In this document: positions 15,287-25,696 of the stretch, one piece after another | How the letters are laid out: every line of letters begins with the position of its first letter | How positions within the stretch are numbered: position 1 is the stretch's first letter | Assembly: GCA_005473895.2 (NCBI GenBank) | Contig: SRJI02000011.1 | Location: 20,249 to 84,248 of the forward strand | Direction: 5' to 3' | Length of the DNA stretch: 64,000 nucleotides | DNA from: Carideicomes alvinocaridis | GTDB taxonomy: Bacteria; Pseudomonadota; Alphaproteobacteria; Rhodobacterales; Rhodobacteraceae | Notes under the pieces: generated by a model | What the model was told of the DNA's origin: nothing | Databases searched by the model: none | Seen by the model: only the letters and a program-made list of their open reading frames with translations | Position numbers and translations under genes: made by a program

Positions 15287-16954
15287 TCAGACCAGGCGCG
15301 AGACGATCACCGTGACCTCGGGTTTCTTGCCGATCTCGTCCAGCGCGGTGCGGCGCACGACCTTCTTGAACTCCTGCTCCAGCTTGTCGTCGTCGGCCAT
15401 CACCTTGCGGCTGGCCCGCCCGACGAACTGGCTCAGGTCCTCTTCCAGCACGTCGACCAGCGGCGCCCGGCTGCGGCCCGTCTCGGCCAGGCCGTGCAGC
15501 TCGCACCAGGGCTCGCCCAGCGGATCGCCCTCCTCGTCGATGATCAGCGTGACCGTGACGTGGCCGTTCAGCGCCATGCGGATTCGGTTGCGCACGATGC
15601 CGTCCAGCGCGCCGATCTGCACGTTGCCGTCGAGATAGGTGCGCCCCGTCTCCACGTAGTCGGCCACCACCGGCACCTCGCCGGTCAGGTCCATCATCAT
15701 GCCGTTGACCACGATCTCCGACCGGATGCGCCGCGACGCGCCCAGCCGCGCATGTTCCCGCAGGTGGCGGTGCTCGCCATGCATGGGGATCAGCATCTCC
15801 GGGCGGACGATCTCGTGCATCGCCTCGAGATCCGGGCGGTTGGCATGGCCCGACACGTGGTAAAGCCCGTCATGGTCGTCCACCACGTCCACCCCCATCT
15901 CGGAGAACTGGTTCATGATGCGGATGACGCCGCGCTCGTTGCCGGGGATCGTCTTGGAGGAGAAGAGGAACATGTCCCCTTCCCGCAGCGAGATACCCTG
16001 GTACTTGCCGTTGGCCAGCTGGGCCGAGGCGGCGCGCCGCTCGCCCTGGCTGCCGGTGACCAGCAGCATCACGTTCTCCCGCGGGAGCGAGGGCACGTCC
16101 TCGGGCGCGATCACCTTGGGAAAGTCGCGCAGAACCCCGGTTTCCACCCCGGCCTCGATCATCCGGCGCATGGCACGACCCAGCAGGCAGATCGAGCGCC
16201 CGGCCCGTTCGCCGGCCTCGGCCAGGGTCTTCACCCGCGCCACGTTGGAGGCGAAGGTGGTGGCGACCACCATGCCCGGCGCGCTTTCCACCAGCTTTTC
16301 CAGCTCGGGACCCAGCGTCGATTCCGACCGGCCCGGATGGTGCGAGAAGACGTTGGTGGAATCGCAGACCAGCGCCTTCACCCCGTCCTTCGCCACGTCT
16401 TCCCAGAGCGCGCGGTCGAAAGGCTCGCCCACCACCGGGGTCAGGTCGATCTTGAAGTCGCCGGTATGGACCAGCCGCCCCGCCGGCGTGTCGATCACCA
16501 GGGCAGAGCTCTCCGGGATCGAGTGCGAGACCGGCAGGAAGCCCACGGTGAACGGCCCGGCCTGCACCTGCTCCGGCCAGGCGGAGGCGACCTGGACCAC
16601 CCGGTCGGGATGGCCCTGCTCTTCCAGCTTGGCGCGGGCGTGGTAGGCGGTGAAGGCGCGCGCATGGACAGGCGCCCCCAGCTCATCCCAGAGATGGCCG
16701 ACCGCGCCCACGTGGTCCTCGTGGGCATGGGTGACGAAGATCGCCTCCAGCCGGTCCTTGCGCTCTCTCAGCCAGGAGATGTCCGGCATGATCAGGTCGA
16801 CGCCGGGCGAGCCGTCCATGTCCGGGAAGGTCACGCCCAGATCGACGAGGATCAGACGTTCCTCGCCGGGCTTGCCCCAGCCGTAGACATAGGCATTCAT
16901 GCCGATCTCCCCCGCGCCGCCGAGGGGAAGGTAGATCAGTCTCTCATTCGCCAT
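15287..16954 (-). CDS. rnj: Ribonuclease J
   Basis: A 555-residue metallo-beta-lactamase/beta-CASP ribonuclease, the usual RNase J length. The metal-binding motif HAHEDH is at residues 76-81. The other landmarks are the opening LPLGGAGEIGMN, HTGDFKIDLTP, CDSTNVFSHHPG, the beta-CASP motif VTGSQGERRAA and SGHANRPDLEAM. It degrades RNA with 5'-exonuclease and endonuclease activity and helps mature 16S rRNA in alphaproteobacteria. It is the last gene of the nuo-birA-coaX-rnj block, only three bases after coaX, so its expression may depend in part on read-through from there. A copy of the paired hairpins lies just past its stop. Confidence 0.95.
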   Translation of the reverse strand: MANERLIYLPLGGAGEIGMNAYVYGWGKPGEERLILVDLGVTFPDMDGSPGVDLIMPDISWLRERKDRLEAIFVTHAHEDHVGAVGHLWDELGAPVHARAFTAYHARAKLEEQGHPDRVVQVASAWPEQVQAGPFTVGFLPVSHSIPESSALVIDTPAGRLVHTGDFKIDLTPVVGEPFDRALWEDVAKDGVKALVCDSTNVFSHHPGRSESTLGPELEKLVESAPGMVVATTFASNVARVKTLAEAGERAGRSICLLGRAMRRMIEAGVETGVLRDFPKVIAPEDVPSLPRENVMLLVTGSQGERRAASAQLANGKYQGISLREGDMFLFSSKTIPGNERGVIRIMNQFSEMGVDVVDDHDGLYHVSGHANRPDLEAMHEIVRPEMLIPMHGEHRHLREHARLGASRRIRSEIVVNGMMMDLTGEVPVVADYVETGRTYLDGNVQIGALDGIVRNRIRMALNGHVTVTLIIDEEGDPLGEPWCELHGLAETGRSRAPLVDVLEEDLSQFVGRASRKVMADDDKLEQEFKKVVRRTALDEIGKKPEVTVIVSRLV

Positions 16955-16957
16955 GTG

Positions 16958-17734
16958 TCAGTTGTTTTCCTTGTTGTAGGCGTGGATCACGGTCAGGCCG
17001 TGCATTGTCAGGTCGTCTTCGATCACGTCGAACAGCGGCTCGCCCTGGGCGAAGAGCGGGGCCAGCCCGCCGGTGCCGATGACCTTCATCGGGCGGCCGT
17101 ATTCGCGCTTGATCCGCGCGGTGATGCCTTCGATCAGGCCCGTATAGCCCCAGAACACGCCGGATTGAATGCATTCCACCGTGTTCACGCCGATCACGTG
17201 CTCCGGCTGCGACACATCCACGTGGGGCAGCGCCGCCGCCCCCTGGTGAAGCGCCTCGAGGCTCAGGTTCACGCCGGGGGCGATCACGCCGCCGACATAG
17301 GCGCCGTCCTCGGCCACCACGTCGAAATTGGTCGCGGTGCCGAAATCCACCACCACCACATCGCCGCCATGCCGGTCGAAGGCGCCGGCGGCATTGGCCA
17401 GACGGTCGGGGCCGGGCCGCGTGCCCGGATCGACCCGCGGCTCCACCGGCAGCAGGCAGTCCGGCTTGCCCACCACCAGCGGACGGCAGTGGAAATAGCG
17501 GTCGCAGAGGACGCGCAGGTTGAACACCACCCGCGGCACGGTGGAGGAGATGACGACCTCGTCGATCTGCACCTCCGCCAGCCCCTGGGCCGACATCAGC
17601 GTGGTGAGCCAGACGAAATATTGGTCCGCCGTGCGCTGGTGCGAGGTCGAGGCGCGCCAGGTGGCGACGAACGCCGTCCCGTCCCAGAGCGAGAAGACCG
17701 TGTTGGTATTGCCCGTGTCGATGCAAAGCAGCAT
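16958..17734 (-). CDS. coaX: Type III pantothenate kinase
   Basis: A 258-residue CoaX, which phosphorylates pantothenate at the first step of coenzyme A synthesis without feedback inhibition by CoA. The N-terminal phosphate loop is CIDTGNTNTVFSLW with Asp6. Further signatures are DFGTATNFDV, GGVIAPGVNLS and the C-terminal IGTGGLAPLFA. I start at the ATG preceded by AAGGAG; the longer frame of 73 residues upstream overlaps birA and is a frame shadow. It sits 11 bases after birA and three before rnj on the same transcript. Confidence 0.96.
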   Translation of the reverse strand: MLLCIDTGNTNTVFSLWDGTAFVATWRASTSHQRTADQYFVWLTTLMSAQGLAEVQIDEVVISSTVPRVVFNLRVLCDRYFHCRPLVVGKPDCLLPVEPRVDPGTRPGPDRLANAAGAFDRHGGDVVVVDFGTATNFDVVAEDGAYVGGVIAPGVNLSLEALHQGAAALPHVDVSQPEHVIGVNTVECIQSGVFWGYTGLIEGITARIKREYGRPMKVIGTGGLAPLFAQGEPLFDVIEDDLTMHGLTVIHAYNKENN

Positions 17735-17745
17735 GGGCCGCTCCT

Positions 17746-18498
17746 TCAGAAGAAGACCTCGGCCGCAGGGATCGCATGCCGGCCATTGTCCGTCTCTAGA
17801 ACGAGGTTGCCGGCCTCGTCCACCGTCTCGAACCGGCCGCGGAACTCTTCCCGGCCCGTGCGCGCCACGATTTCGGTCCCCAGCCGTGCCGCGTTGAGCA
17901 GCCAGGCCTCGCGCACGGGGCCGAACCCCTCCGTGACAAAGCGCGTCTCCCATGCCGCGAAGGCCGGCGCAAGCAGGTCGAGGAATTCCTCCGGGGTCAC
18001 CGCCACGCCCCGCTCACCCATCAGCGAAACGGGCCGGACCGAGCCCTCGGGCAGCGTGCCGGTCTCGGGCGCGGCGGCAAGGTTCACGCCGATGCCGATG
18101 GCCAGGTGCGCCACGCCCTGGCGCTGGCCCAGCCCCTCCAGCAGGATGCCGGCCAGCTTGCCGCCGTTCAGCAGGACGTCGTTGGGCCATTTCAGCGTCA
18201 GCCCCTCGGCCCGCCCGCTTGCCGTCGCCAGCGCGTCATGCAGGGCCAGGGCCGCCACGAAGGAGCGCAGGGCGACCTTTGCCGCCGGTTCCGAGGGTTG
18301 CAGGACCAGCGTCGCGGCGAAATTCCCGGCCGGGTCATGCCAGGGCCGGCCCCGCCGCCCCCGCCCCGCGGTCTGGCGCAGGCCGAGGATCCATTCGGGG
18401 CCGGTGAGGGAGGGGGCGATGCGCGCTGCCTCGGCATTGGTGCTGTCCACCTCGGCCAGGACGCGCCGGCCATAGCCCTGGGGCCAGCCGCGCATCAT
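17746..18498 (-). CDS. birA: Biotin--[acetyl-CoA-carboxylase] ligase
   Basis: A 250-residue biotin protein ligase that attaches biotin to carboxylase carrier domains. The catalytic core starts at once (STNAEA), with the biotinyl-AMP loop GRGRRGRPW and the motif KWPNDVLLNGGKLAGILLE. There is no N-terminal helix-turn-helix, so this is a group I ligase that does not act as a repressor. Two adjacent ATG codons could start it; I take the first. A plausible client is the biotinylated MccA subunit encoded further along. It follows nuoN by 127 bases in the same direction, a conserved order in Rhodobacteraceae as I recall. Confidence 0.95.
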   Translation of the reverse strand: MMRGWPQGYGRRVLAEVDSTNAEAARIAPSLTGPEWILGLRQTAGRGRRGRPWHDPAGNFAATLVLQPSEPAAKVALRSFVAALALHDALATASGRAEGLTLKWPNDVLLNGGKLAGILLEGLGQRQGVAHLAIGIGVNLAAAPETGTLPEGSVRPVSLMGERGVAVTPEEFLDLLAPAFAAWETRFVTEGFGPVREAWLLNAARLGTEIVARTGREEFRGRFETVDEAGNLVLETDNGRHAIPAAEVFF

Positions 18499-18625
18499 GC
18501 CGCCACCCGCGCTGTCGGGCCCATGAAAGGCCCGGTGAAAGACCGGAGGGAGGGGACCGCAGTCGTGCCGGACCCGGCCCGGCGCGGCGTGCGGGCCACG
18601 AGGCCCCCGGGGGCCGCGCGCCTGT

Positions 18626-20068
18626 TCAGTGGACCAACGTCGCGGCGGCGGCCTGGGCCACGCCCTCGATCCCGAAGAGGTTGACGACGCCCAGCAGCAT
18701 GATCGCGGCCGAGCCCATCAGGAAGGCCCAGAGCACCGGGGACTTGCCGCCGTCGAGCCCCTCTTCCCGCTCTTCGCCGAAATACATGTAGTAGACGATG
18801 CGCAGGTAGTAGAAGGCGCCGATCACCGAGGCCACCATGCCCAGCACGGCCAGCCAGATCAGCCCGGCCTCGTAGGCGGCGCGCAGCACGTAGAGCTTGC
18901 CGAAGAAGCCGACCAGCGGCGGCACGCCGGCCAGGCTGAACATCAGCACCAGCAGTGCCAGCGCCTTGCCCGGTTCGCGGCGGGCATAGAGGTTCAGCGC
19001 GTCGATCTCCACAACCGGCTGGCCGTCCCGCTCCATCGACAGGATGAAGGCGAAGGTGCCGACGTTCATGGTGACGTAGATCGCCATGTAGACCAGCATG
19101 GCCTGCACGCCGAAGGCATTGCCCGCCGACAGGCCCATCAGGGCATAGCCCATATGCGCGATCGAGGAATAGGCCATCAGCCGCTTGATGTTGCGCTGGC
19201 CGATCGCCGCGATGGAGCCGAGGAACATCGACAGCACCGACAGCACCGCGATGATCTGCTGCCAGTCGCCCACGACCCCGCCGAAGGCGTCGTGCAGCAC
19301 CCGGGCGAAAAGGCCCATGGCCGCGACCTTGGGCGCGGTGGCGAAGAAGGCAGTGACCGGGGTCGGCGCACCCTCGTAGACGTCGGGCGTCCACATGTGG
19401 AACGGCACGGCGGAAACCTTGAAGGCGAGGCCCGAGGCGATCAGCACCAGCCCGAACAGCAGGCCGACCGGGGCCTGCCCCGCGCCCGCCGCCTCGATGA
19501 TACCGGAGAACAGGGTGGTCCCGGAAAAGCCGTAGGTCAGCGAGGCGCCGAACAGCAGCAGGCCCGAGCTGAGCGAGCCCAGCACGAAGTATTTCAGCCC
19601 GGCCTCGGTGGATTTGGCGCTTTCACGCCGCAGCGAGGCCAGCACGTAGAGCGCGAGCGATTGCAGCTCCAGCCCCATGTAGAGGGACATCAGGTCGCCG
19701 GCGGAGACCATCATCATCATGCCGACCACCGACAGGGCGACCAGCACCGGGAATTCGAAGCGCAGCAGGCCCCGCCGCTCCATGTATTCCGCGCTCATCG
19801 CCAGGACGGCGGCGGCGGAGAGCAGGATCGTCACCTTGCCGAAGCGCGAGAACGGATCGTCGTGGAACATGCCGCCGAAGGCCAGGTGGCTGCCGTCGCC
19901 GGCAAAGCCGATCCACGCGGCGATCAGCACCATGACGATCGCGGTCAGCCAGGTCATCGCCGGCGCCAGCTTGTCCTTGCCGGTATAGACCGCGCCCACG
20001 AGGGCCAGCATGGCGTACACCGCCAGCACCACCTCGGGCAGAATGATGTTGAAATCGGTCTGGAACAT
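18626..20068 (-). CDS. nuoN: NADH-quinone oxidoreductase subunit N
   Basis: A 480-residue antiporter-like membrane subunit of respiratory complex I. About 14 hydrophobic helices are visible. Conserved segments include [46 protein letters not shown] (lysine/glutamate channel region) and [15 protein letters not shown]. It forms one of the three proton channels of the membrane arm. It is the last nuo subunit in the operon, 11 bases after nuoM. Confidence 0.97.
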   Translation of the reverse strand: MFQTDFNIILPEVVLAVYAMLALVGAVYTGKDKLAPAMTWLTAIVMVLIAAWIGFAGDGSHLAFGGMFHDDPFSRFGKVTILLSAAAVLAMSAEYMERRGLLRFEFPVLVALSVVGMMMMVSAGDLMSLYMGLELQSLALYVLASLRRESAKSTEAGLKYFVLGSLSSGLLLFGASLTYGFSGTTLFSGIIEAAGAGQAPVGLLFGLVLIASGLAFKVSAVPFHMWTPDVYEGAPTPVTAFFATAPKVAAMGLFARVLHDAFGGVVGDWQQIIAVLSVLSMFLGSIAAIGQRNIKRLMAYSSIAHMGYALMGLSAGNAFGVQAMLVYMAIYVTMNVGTFAFILSMERDGQPVVEIDALNLYARREPGKALALLVLMFSLAGVPPLVGFFGKLYVLRAAYEAGLIWLAVLGMVASVIGAFYYLRIVYYMYFGEEREEGLDGGKSPVLWAFLMGSAAIMLLGVVNLFGIEGVAQAAAATLVH

Positions 20069-20079
20069 CTGTCTCTCCG

Positions 20080-21636
20080 TCAGTGCCCGGCGGTGGCGGT
20101 CTCTGCCACGCGGGTGGCGGGTTCATAATCGGCGACGGCCGTCTGGTAGCCCTCGATCAGGTTTTCCACCGCGGGGCCGGTCACGTCGGTCACGAGGCTC
20201 GGATAGACGCCGAGCAGCAGGGTCATGGCCACGAGCGGGGCAAAGATCCACTTCTCGCGCGCGGTCATGTCGGTGATCGACTTGAGGCTTTCCTTGATCA
20301 GGTCGCCCATGACCACGCGGCGGTAGAGCCAGAGCGCATAGGCCGCCGAGAGGATCACGCCGGTGGTGGCGAAGGCGGCGACCCAGGTGTTGACCTGGAA
20401 GATGCCCATCAGCGTCAGGAATTCCCCGATGAAGCCCGAGGTGCCCGGCAGGCCGACGTTGGCCATGGTGAAGAACAGGAAGATCAGCGCATAGGCCGGC
20501 ATCCGGTTCACGAGGCCGCCATAGGCGTCGATCTCGCGCGTGTGCATCCGGTCGTAGATCACGCCGACGCAGAGGAAGAGCGCGCCCGAGATGAAGCCGT
20601 GGCTGATCATCTGGAAGATCGCGCCGTCCAGCCCCTGCTGGTTGGCGGTGAAGATGCCCATCGTGACATAGCCCATGTGGGCGACGGACGAATAGGCGAT
20701 GAGCTTTTTCATGTCCTCCTGCGCCAGCGCCACCAGCGAGGTGTAGACGATGGCGATGGCCGACAGCCAGAAGACCAGCGGCGCCAGGATGTCGGAGGCG
20801 ACCGGGAACATCGGCAGGCTGAAGCGCAGGAAGCCGTAGCCGCCCATCTTCAGCAGGATCGCGGCCAGCACGACCGAGCCCGCGGTGGGCGCCTGAACGT
20901 GGGCGTCGGGCAGCCAGGTATGGACCGGCCACATCGGCATCTTGACCGCGAAGCTGGCGAAGAAGGCCAGCCACATCAGTGTCTGCGCCCCGCCCAGCAC
21001 GTGGATGCCCAGCACGGTGAAGCTTTCGGAGCCGAAATTGTGGGTCAGCAGCGTCGGGATGTCGGTGGTGCCCGCGTCCACGTACATCGCCACCATCGCC
21101 ACCAGCATCAGCACCGAGCCGAGGAAGGTGTAGAGGAAGAACTTGAAGCTCGCGTAGATGCGGTTCGCCCCGCCCCAGATGCCGATGATCAGGAACATCG
21201 GGATCAGCCCGGCCTCGAAGAACAGGTAGAACAGCACCAGGTCCAGCGCCATGAAGACGCCCAGCATGAGCGTTTCCAGCATCAGGAAGGCGATCATGTA
21301 TTCCTTGACCCGGGTCTCCACCTTCCACGAGGCGGCGATGGTCAGCGGCATCATGAAGGTGGTCAGCAGCACGAACAGGACCGAGATCCCGTCGACGCCC
21401 ATCTTGTAGTTCATGCCGAGGATCCACTCGCCCTCTTCCACCATCTGGAAGCCGGTATTCGAGGGGTCGAACTGTGCCAGGATGAAGAGGGAGACGAGGA
21501 AGGTCGCCGTGGTCGCGATCAGCGCCAGCCACTTGGCATTGCGCGCCGCCGCCGCATCCTCGCCGCGCAAAAACACCGCCAGGATCAGCGCCGCCAGCGC
21601 CGGGATGAAGGTGACGATGGAAAGAAGGTTGTCCAT
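20080..21636 (-). CDS. nuoM: NADH-quinone oxidoreductase subunit M
   Basis: A 518-residue polytopic subunit of complex I, normal in length. Antiporter-type motifs are clear: [18 protein letters not shown] with the channel glutamate, [20 protein letters not shown] with the conserved lysines, and [19 protein letters not shown]. It forms the second proton channel of the membrane arm, between NuoL and NuoN. Its start lies one base after the nuoL stop codon, so translation is probably coupled. The C-terminus is soluble and slightly extended relative to E. coli. Confidence 0.97.
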   Translation of the reverse strand: MDNLLSIVTFIPALAALILAVFLRGEDAAAARNAKWLALIATTATFLVSLFILAQFDPSNTGFQMVEEGEWILGMNYKMGVDGISVLFVLLTTFMMPLTIAASWKVETRVKEYMIAFLMLETLMLGVFMALDLVLFYLFFEAGLIPMFLIIGIWGGANRIYASFKFFLYTFLGSVLMLVAMVAMYVDAGTTDIPTLLTHNFGSESFTVLGIHVLGGAQTLMWLAFFASFAVKMPMWPVHTWLPDAHVQAPTAGSVVLAAILLKMGGYGFLRFSLPMFPVASDILAPLVFWLSAIAIVYTSLVALAQEDMKKLIAYSSVAHMGYVTMGIFTANQQGLDGAIFQMISHGFISGALFLCVGVIYDRMHTREIDAYGGLVNRMPAYALIFLFFTMANVGLPGTSGFIGEFLTLMGIFQVNTWVAAFATTGVILSAAYALWLYRRVVMGDLIKESLKSITDMTAREKWIFAPLVAMTLLLGVYPSLVTDVTGPAVENLIEGYQTAVADYEPATRVAETATAGH

Positions 21637-21637
21637 G

Positions 21638-23788
21638 TTACTGCGCTCCCCCGAGCGTCATCCAGGTGATGAGGACCACGATCCCGATCACCATCGCGAA
21701 GGCATAGGTAAAGATGTAGCCGGACTGTGCCCGACCCGCGAGGCGGGTGAAGAAGGGCACGATCCCCATGGCGACGCCGTTGATCGTCCCGTCGATCACG
21801 TTGCCGTCGCCGCGTTTCCACAGGAACCCGCCGAGCGCCTTGGCCGGACGCACGAAGAGGAAGCCGTAGATCTCGTCGAAGTACCACTTGTTCAGCAGGA
21901 ACAGGTAGAGCGGGCGGTTGGCCGCCGCGACCCGGGCGGGCAGCGCGGGGTTCAGGATGTAGAACCACAGCGCGACGACGAAGCCCAGCACCATGGCGAT
22001 GAAGGGGCTGACCTTGACCCAGAGCGGCGCGTCATGCGCCTCGTCCAGCACGTGGTTGTTGGAGGCCATGAAGATGGCGCCCTGCGGCGGCTGGGCCTGG
22101 GCGGCAAGATGCTCGCCCTCGACGGCGCCGCCGGCCTCGGTGTCGCCGGTATCCTGGGTCAGCGCGTCGGCCGCGGCCTCGCCCTCCCCTTCGGCGGCAT
22201 GTTCCACCGCGGCGGAAACGCCCTCTTCCTGGTCGCCGTGCCCGGCCTCTTCCTCGTGATGCGGCATCCCGAAGAAGGTGTTCATGCGGTCATGGTCGCC
22301 GAAGAAGGGCGCGTACCAGATCATCCCGGCAAAGACCGCGCCAAGCGCCAGCACGCCCAGCGGAATGGTCATGACGGCAGGGCTTTCATGCGCATGTTCA
22401 TGCGTGTGACGGTCGCCGCGCGGCGTGCCGTAGAAGGTCAGGAACATCAGCCGCCAGGAATAGAACGAGGTGAAGAGCGCCGCGATGACCAGCAGCCAGA
22501 AGGCGCCGCCGCCGGCGGTCCCGGCCCAGGCGCTCTCGATGATGGCGTCCTTGGACAGGTAGCCGGCAAAGCCGATATGGGTCAGCGGGATGCCGACGCC
22601 GGTGATGGCCAGCGTGCCGATCATCATCGCCCAGAAGGTATAGGGCAGCTTTTTCCGCAGCCCGCCGTAGTTCCGCATGTCCTGCTCGTGGTGCATCCCG
22701 TGGATGACCGAGCCCGCGCCGAGGAACAGCATCGCCTTGAAGAAGGCGTGGGTCAGCAGGTGGAACATGGCCGCGCCGTAGACACCCACGCCCGCGGCGA
22801 CGAACATGTAGCCGAGCTGCGAACAGGTGGAATAGGCGATGACGCGCTTGATGTCGTTCTGCACCAGGCCCACGGTCGCCGCGAAAAACGCGGTGACGCC
22901 GCCGATCACGACGATCATGTCCTTGGCATAGGGCGCGAATTCAAAGAGCGGCGACATGCGGCAGACGAGGAAGACGCCCGCGGTCACCATAGTCGCGGCG
23001 TGGATCAGGGCCGAGACCGGGGTCGGGCCTTCCATCGCGTCGGGCAGCCAGGTGTGCAGGAAGAACTGCGCCGATTTCCCCATCGCCCCGATGAACAGCA
23101 GGATGCAGAGCACGTCGGCGGTCGGGAACTGGTTCCACAGGAAGCTCAGCGTCGACTCGCCCATGTCCGGCGCCGCGGCGAAGACCTGGTCGAACTGGAT
23201 GGAGTCGGTGACCATATAGATCCCGAAGATGCCGAGCGCGAAGCCGAAGTCGCCCACCCGGTTCACCACGAAGGCCTTGATCGCGGCGGCATTGGCCGAG
23301 GGCTTGCGATAGTAGAAGCCGATCAGCAGGTAGGAGGCGACGCCCACGCCTTCCCAGCCGAAGAACATCTGAACGAGGTTGTCCGAGGTCACCAGCATCA
23401 GCATCGCGAAGGTGAAGAAGCTGAGATAGGCGAAGAAGCGGGGGCGGTAGCTCTCGGTTTCCTTGAAGTTCTCGTCATGGGCCATGTAGCCCATGGAATA
23501 GAGGTGCACGAGCGAGGAGACCGTGGTGACCACGATCAGCATGATGGTCGTCAGCCGGTCCACCCGGATGCCCCAGGAGGTGTCGAGGCTGCCCGACTGG
23601 ATCCAGCGGAAGAGCTCGTACTTGTACATCTCCCCGTCGAAGGAGAGGAAGACGATCCAGGACAGCAGCGCGGCGAGGAACAGCAGGCCGGTGGTCAGCC
23701 ATTGCGCGCCCTTGTCGCCGATGATCCGCCAGCCGAAGCCCGCGATGATGGCCCCGACCAGAGGGGCGAAGAGGATGATCGTTTCCAT
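21638..23788 (-). CDS. nuoL: NADH-quinone oxidoreductase subunit L
   Basis: A 716-residue subunit of complex I, about 100 longer than the E. coli protein. Core motifs are [59 protein letters not shown] and [16 protein letters not shown]. The extra length is mostly an Asp/Glu/Ala/His-rich insert at about residues 507-572 ([15 protein letters not shown] and onward), between two helices near the C-terminal end. Such an insert is not part of the proton channel. The distal amphipathic helix that clasps NuoM and NuoN should lie after the insert. It is four bases from nuoK. Confidence 0.96.
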   Translation of the reverse strand: METIILFAPLVGAIIAGFGWRIIGDKGAQWLTTGLLFLAALLSWIVFLSFDGEMYKYELFRWIQSGSLDTSWGIRVDRLTTIMLIVVTTVSSLVHLYSMGYMAHDENFKETESYRPRFFAYLSFFTFAMLMLVTSDNLVQMFFGWEGVGVASYLLIGFYYRKPSANAAAIKAFVVNRVGDFGFALGIFGIYMVTDSIQFDQVFAAAPDMGESTLSFLWNQFPTADVLCILLFIGAMGKSAQFFLHTWLPDAMEGPTPVSALIHAATMVTAGVFLVCRMSPLFEFAPYAKDMIVVIGGVTAFFAATVGLVQNDIKRVIAYSTCSQLGYMFVAAGVGVYGAAMFHLLTHAFFKAMLFLGAGSVIHGMHHEQDMRNYGGLRKKLPYTFWAMMIGTLAITGVGIPLTHIGFAGYLSKDAIIESAWAGTAGGGAFWLLVIAALFTSFYSWRLMFLTFYGTPRGDRHTHEHAHESPAVMTIPLGVLALGAVFAGMIWYAPFFGDHDRMNTFFGMPHHEEEAGHGDQEEGVSAAVEHAAEGEGEAAADALTQDTGDTEAGGAVEGEHLAAQAQPPQGAIFMASNNHVLDEAHDAPLWVKVSPFIAMVLGFVVALWFYILNPALPARVAAANRPLYLFLLNKWYFDEIYGFLFVRPAKALGGFLWKRGDGNVIDGTINGVAMGIVPFFTRLAGRAQSGYIFTYAFAMVIGIVVLITWMTLGGAQ

Positions 23789-23792
23789 CTGG

Positions 23793-24098
23793 TCAGCCTT
23801 TCATCACGTTGATGTCTTCGACCGAGATCGTGCCGCGGTTGCGGAAGAAGCAGACGAGGATGGCAAGGCCGATGGCTGCCTCGGCCGCCGCCACGGTCAG
23901 CACGAAAAGGGTGAAGACCTGTCCCACGAGGTCCCCCATGTAGGAGGAGAAGGCCACCAGGTTGATGTTGACCGACAGCAGCATCAGCTCGATCGACATC
24001 AGGATGATGATCACGTTCTTGCGGTTCAGGAAAAGACCGAAGATGCCGATGACGAACAGCGTCGCCGCCACCGTCAGGTAATGCTCAAGTCCAACCAT
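23793..24098 (-). CDS. nuoK: NADH-quinone oxidoreductase subunit K
   Basis: A 101-residue subunit with three transmembrane helices, exactly the usual length. The two membrane-buried glutamates needed for proton transfer are visible in [17 protein letters not shown] and [13 protein letters not shown]. NuoK sits between NuoJ and NuoN in the membrane arm and is homologous to MrpC. It lies 93 bases after nuoJ, the largest gap among the distal nuo genes, and four bases before nuoL. Confidence 0.97.
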   Translation of the reverse strand: MVGLEHYLTVAATLFVIGIFGLFLNRKNVIIILMSIELMLLSVNINLVAFSSYMGDLVGQVFTLFVLTVAAAEAAIGLAILVCFFRNRGTISVEDINVMKG

Positions 24099-24191
24099 TG
24101 CTTGTCCCTCTCGGGCCTGGCCCGTCTCTTTTTGCGTCGCCCCGGTTGGCCGGGACCTCGTTCAGTTGCCGCCCCTCGGACGGCGGGGGCA

Positions 24192-24794
24192 TTACAGCCC
24201 CTGCCCCGGTTTCACATCCCGCATCTCGAGCGCCTTCTTGGGGTCGCGCCACATCTGCGCCAGCACGTTCTGCCGCTTGATGTCCTTGCGGTGGCGCAGG
24301 GTCAGGACGATTGCCCCGATCATCGCCACCAGCAGGATCAGCCCGGCCAGCTGGAACAGCAGGAAGTAGCGGTCGTAAAGCAGCAGGCCGAGTGCCTCGG
24401 TGTTGTGCACGCCCGCGGGCGTCACGGCGAGGCGCGCCGCCTCGGCGGTGTCGGCGGTTTCCCAGACACCGAAGGCCATGACCAGCTGCATCAGCAGGAT
24501 CAGCGCGATCAGCAGGGCCAGCGGCATGTATTTCGCCATCTGCGCCTTGAGCTCGGCAAAGTCGATGTCGAGCATCATGACCACGAAGAGGAACAGCACG
24601 GCGACCGCGCCGACATAGACGATGACCAGCAGCATCGCCACGAACTCCGCCCCCAGCAGGACGAACAGCCCGGCCGAGCTGAGGAAGGCGAGGATCAGCC
24701 ACAGCACCGAGTGCACCGGGTGACGGCTGATGACGGTGAACAGCCCGCCGGTGATCGTCGCGATGGCGAAGAGGTAGAATGCGAAGACGCTCAT
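24192..24794 (-). CDS. nuoJ: NADH-quinone oxidoreductase subunit J
   Basis: A 200-residue membrane subunit with five hydrophobic helices and a soluble C-terminal stretch ending in a basic region ([11 protein letters not shown]). Conserved elements are [22 protein letters not shown] and [28 protein letters not shown], the latter holding the pi-bulge helix that changes form during turnover. It overlaps the stop of the CMD-family gene upstream by four bases (ATGA). Confidence 0.97.
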   Translation of the reverse strand: MSVFAFYLFAIATITGGLFTVISRHPVHSVLWLILAFLSSAGLFVLLGAEFVAMLLVIVYVGAVAVLFLFVVMMLDIDFAELKAQMAKYMPLALLIALILLMQLVMAFGVWETADTAEAARLAVTPAGVHNTEALGLLLYDRYFLLFQLAGLILLVAMIGAIVLTLRHRKDIKRQNVLAQMWRDPKKALEMRDVKPGQGL

Positions 24795-25198
24795 TGGTCC
24801 TGTTCCTCACTGTCTTCCATGACGCCGCGCGCAAGTTCCATCGCGCGGGTCATTGCGGGGATGCCGGCGAAGATGGCCATCTGGCCGATCGCCTCGACGA
24901 TCTCCTGTTTCGTGGCCCCGGCCTCGTCCAGGTGGCGCACCGTCTGCCGCACCGCCGTATCGTTCTGCGCGCCCTGCATGGTCAACCCCGCAAGCGTCAG
25001 AAGCAGCCGTGTCTTGGCGTCCAGCCCGTCCTTGTTGACGGTGTTGCCAAAGGCGAACTCCATCCATTCGCGCGGCATGGTCGGCCACATCGCCTCGAAC
25101 GCCTTGGGCGAGAACGATTCCAGCGCCGGATTCATGGCCTTCGCCATGTCCTGCATCTGGGCGATCATCGCGTCGAAGGGGTTCGAGGGCTGGCTCAT
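24791..25198 (-). CDS. Carboxymuconolactone decarboxylase (CMD)-family protein inside the nuo operon
   Basis: A 135-residue, all-helical CMD/AhpD-like protein. The core [21 protein letters not shown]...[20 protein letters not shown] follows the CMD family pattern, but the CxxC pair of AhpD peroxidase-type members is missing, so disulfide chemistry is excluded. Its start overlaps the nuoI stop (ATGA) and its stop overlaps nuoJ, so it is firmly locked into the complex I operon. It is not a known complex I subunit. A role in assembly or quinone chemistry would be speculation. The N-terminal ~45 residues contain methionine-rich helices ([14 protein letters not shown]) not in the CMD core. Confidence 0.85.
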   Translation of the reverse strand: MSQPSNPFDAMIAQMQDMAKAMNPALESFSPKAFEAMWPTMPREWMEFAFGNTVNKDGLDAKTRLLLTLAGLTMQGAQNDTAVRQTVRHLDEAGATKQEIVEAIGQMAIFAGIPAMTRAMELARGVMEDSEEQDQ

Positions 25199-25689
25199 CT
25201 GTAGGGCGCGTCCAGTTCGAGGTTGCGGGCGATCTCGGCTTCCCAGCGTTCGCCGTTCTCCAGCAGCTTGGCCTTGTCGTAATAGAGCTCTTCCCGTGTC
25301 TCGGAGGAGAACTCGAAATTCGGACCCTCGACGATGGCATCCACGGGGCAGGCTTCCTGGCAGAAGCCGCAATAGATGCATTTCGTCATGTCGATGTCGT
25401 AACGCGTGGTGCGGCGGCTGCCGTCCTCGCGCGGTTCGGCGTCGATGGTGATGGCCTGCGCCGGGCAGATCGCCTCGCACAGTTTGCAGGCGATGCAGCG
25501 CTCTTCCCCGTTGGGATAGCGGCGCAGGGCGTGTTCACCGCGGAACCGGGGCGACAGCGGCCCCTTCTCGTGCGGGTAGTTCACCGTGGCCTTGGGCGAC
25601 ACCAGGTAGCGCAGGCCGACCTTCATCCCGTGGAAGAAGTCGGACAGCAGGAAGTACTTGGCGGCACGGCCGTAATCGATCTGCGTCAT
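25195..25689 (-). CDS. nuoI: NADH-quinone oxidoreductase subunit I
   Basis: A 164-residue peripheral-arm subunit carrying two [4Fe-4S] clusters, N6a and N6b. The eight ligands lie in [12 protein letters not shown] and [14 protein letters not shown]. The N-terminal amphipathic helix ([22 protein letters not shown]) contacts NuoH near the quinone site. I start at MTQIDYG, which has GGAGG upstream; an in-frame start 14 codons earlier overlaps nuoH and is unlikely. It lies seven bases after nuoH. Confidence 0.97.
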   Translation of the reverse strand: MTQIDYGRAAKYFLLSDFFHGMKVGLRYLVSPKATVNYPHEKGPLSPRFRGEHALRRYPNGEERCIACKLCEAICPAQAITIDAEPREDGSRRTTRYDIDMTKCIYCGFCQEACPVDAIVEGPNFEFSSETREELYYDKAKLLENGERWEAEIARNLELDAPYR

Positions 25690-25696
25690 GGTAGGG

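Noticed and set aside
15233..18475. A 1080-codon plus-strand open frame
   Set aside because: It lies opposite rnj, coaX and birA, which have full catalytic motifs; the translation is rich in His, Arg and Gly as expected of a GC-rich antisense frame.
21413..23812. A 799-codon plus-strand open frame
   Set aside because: Antisense to nuoL and nuoM; no recognisable motif and composition of a shadow frame.
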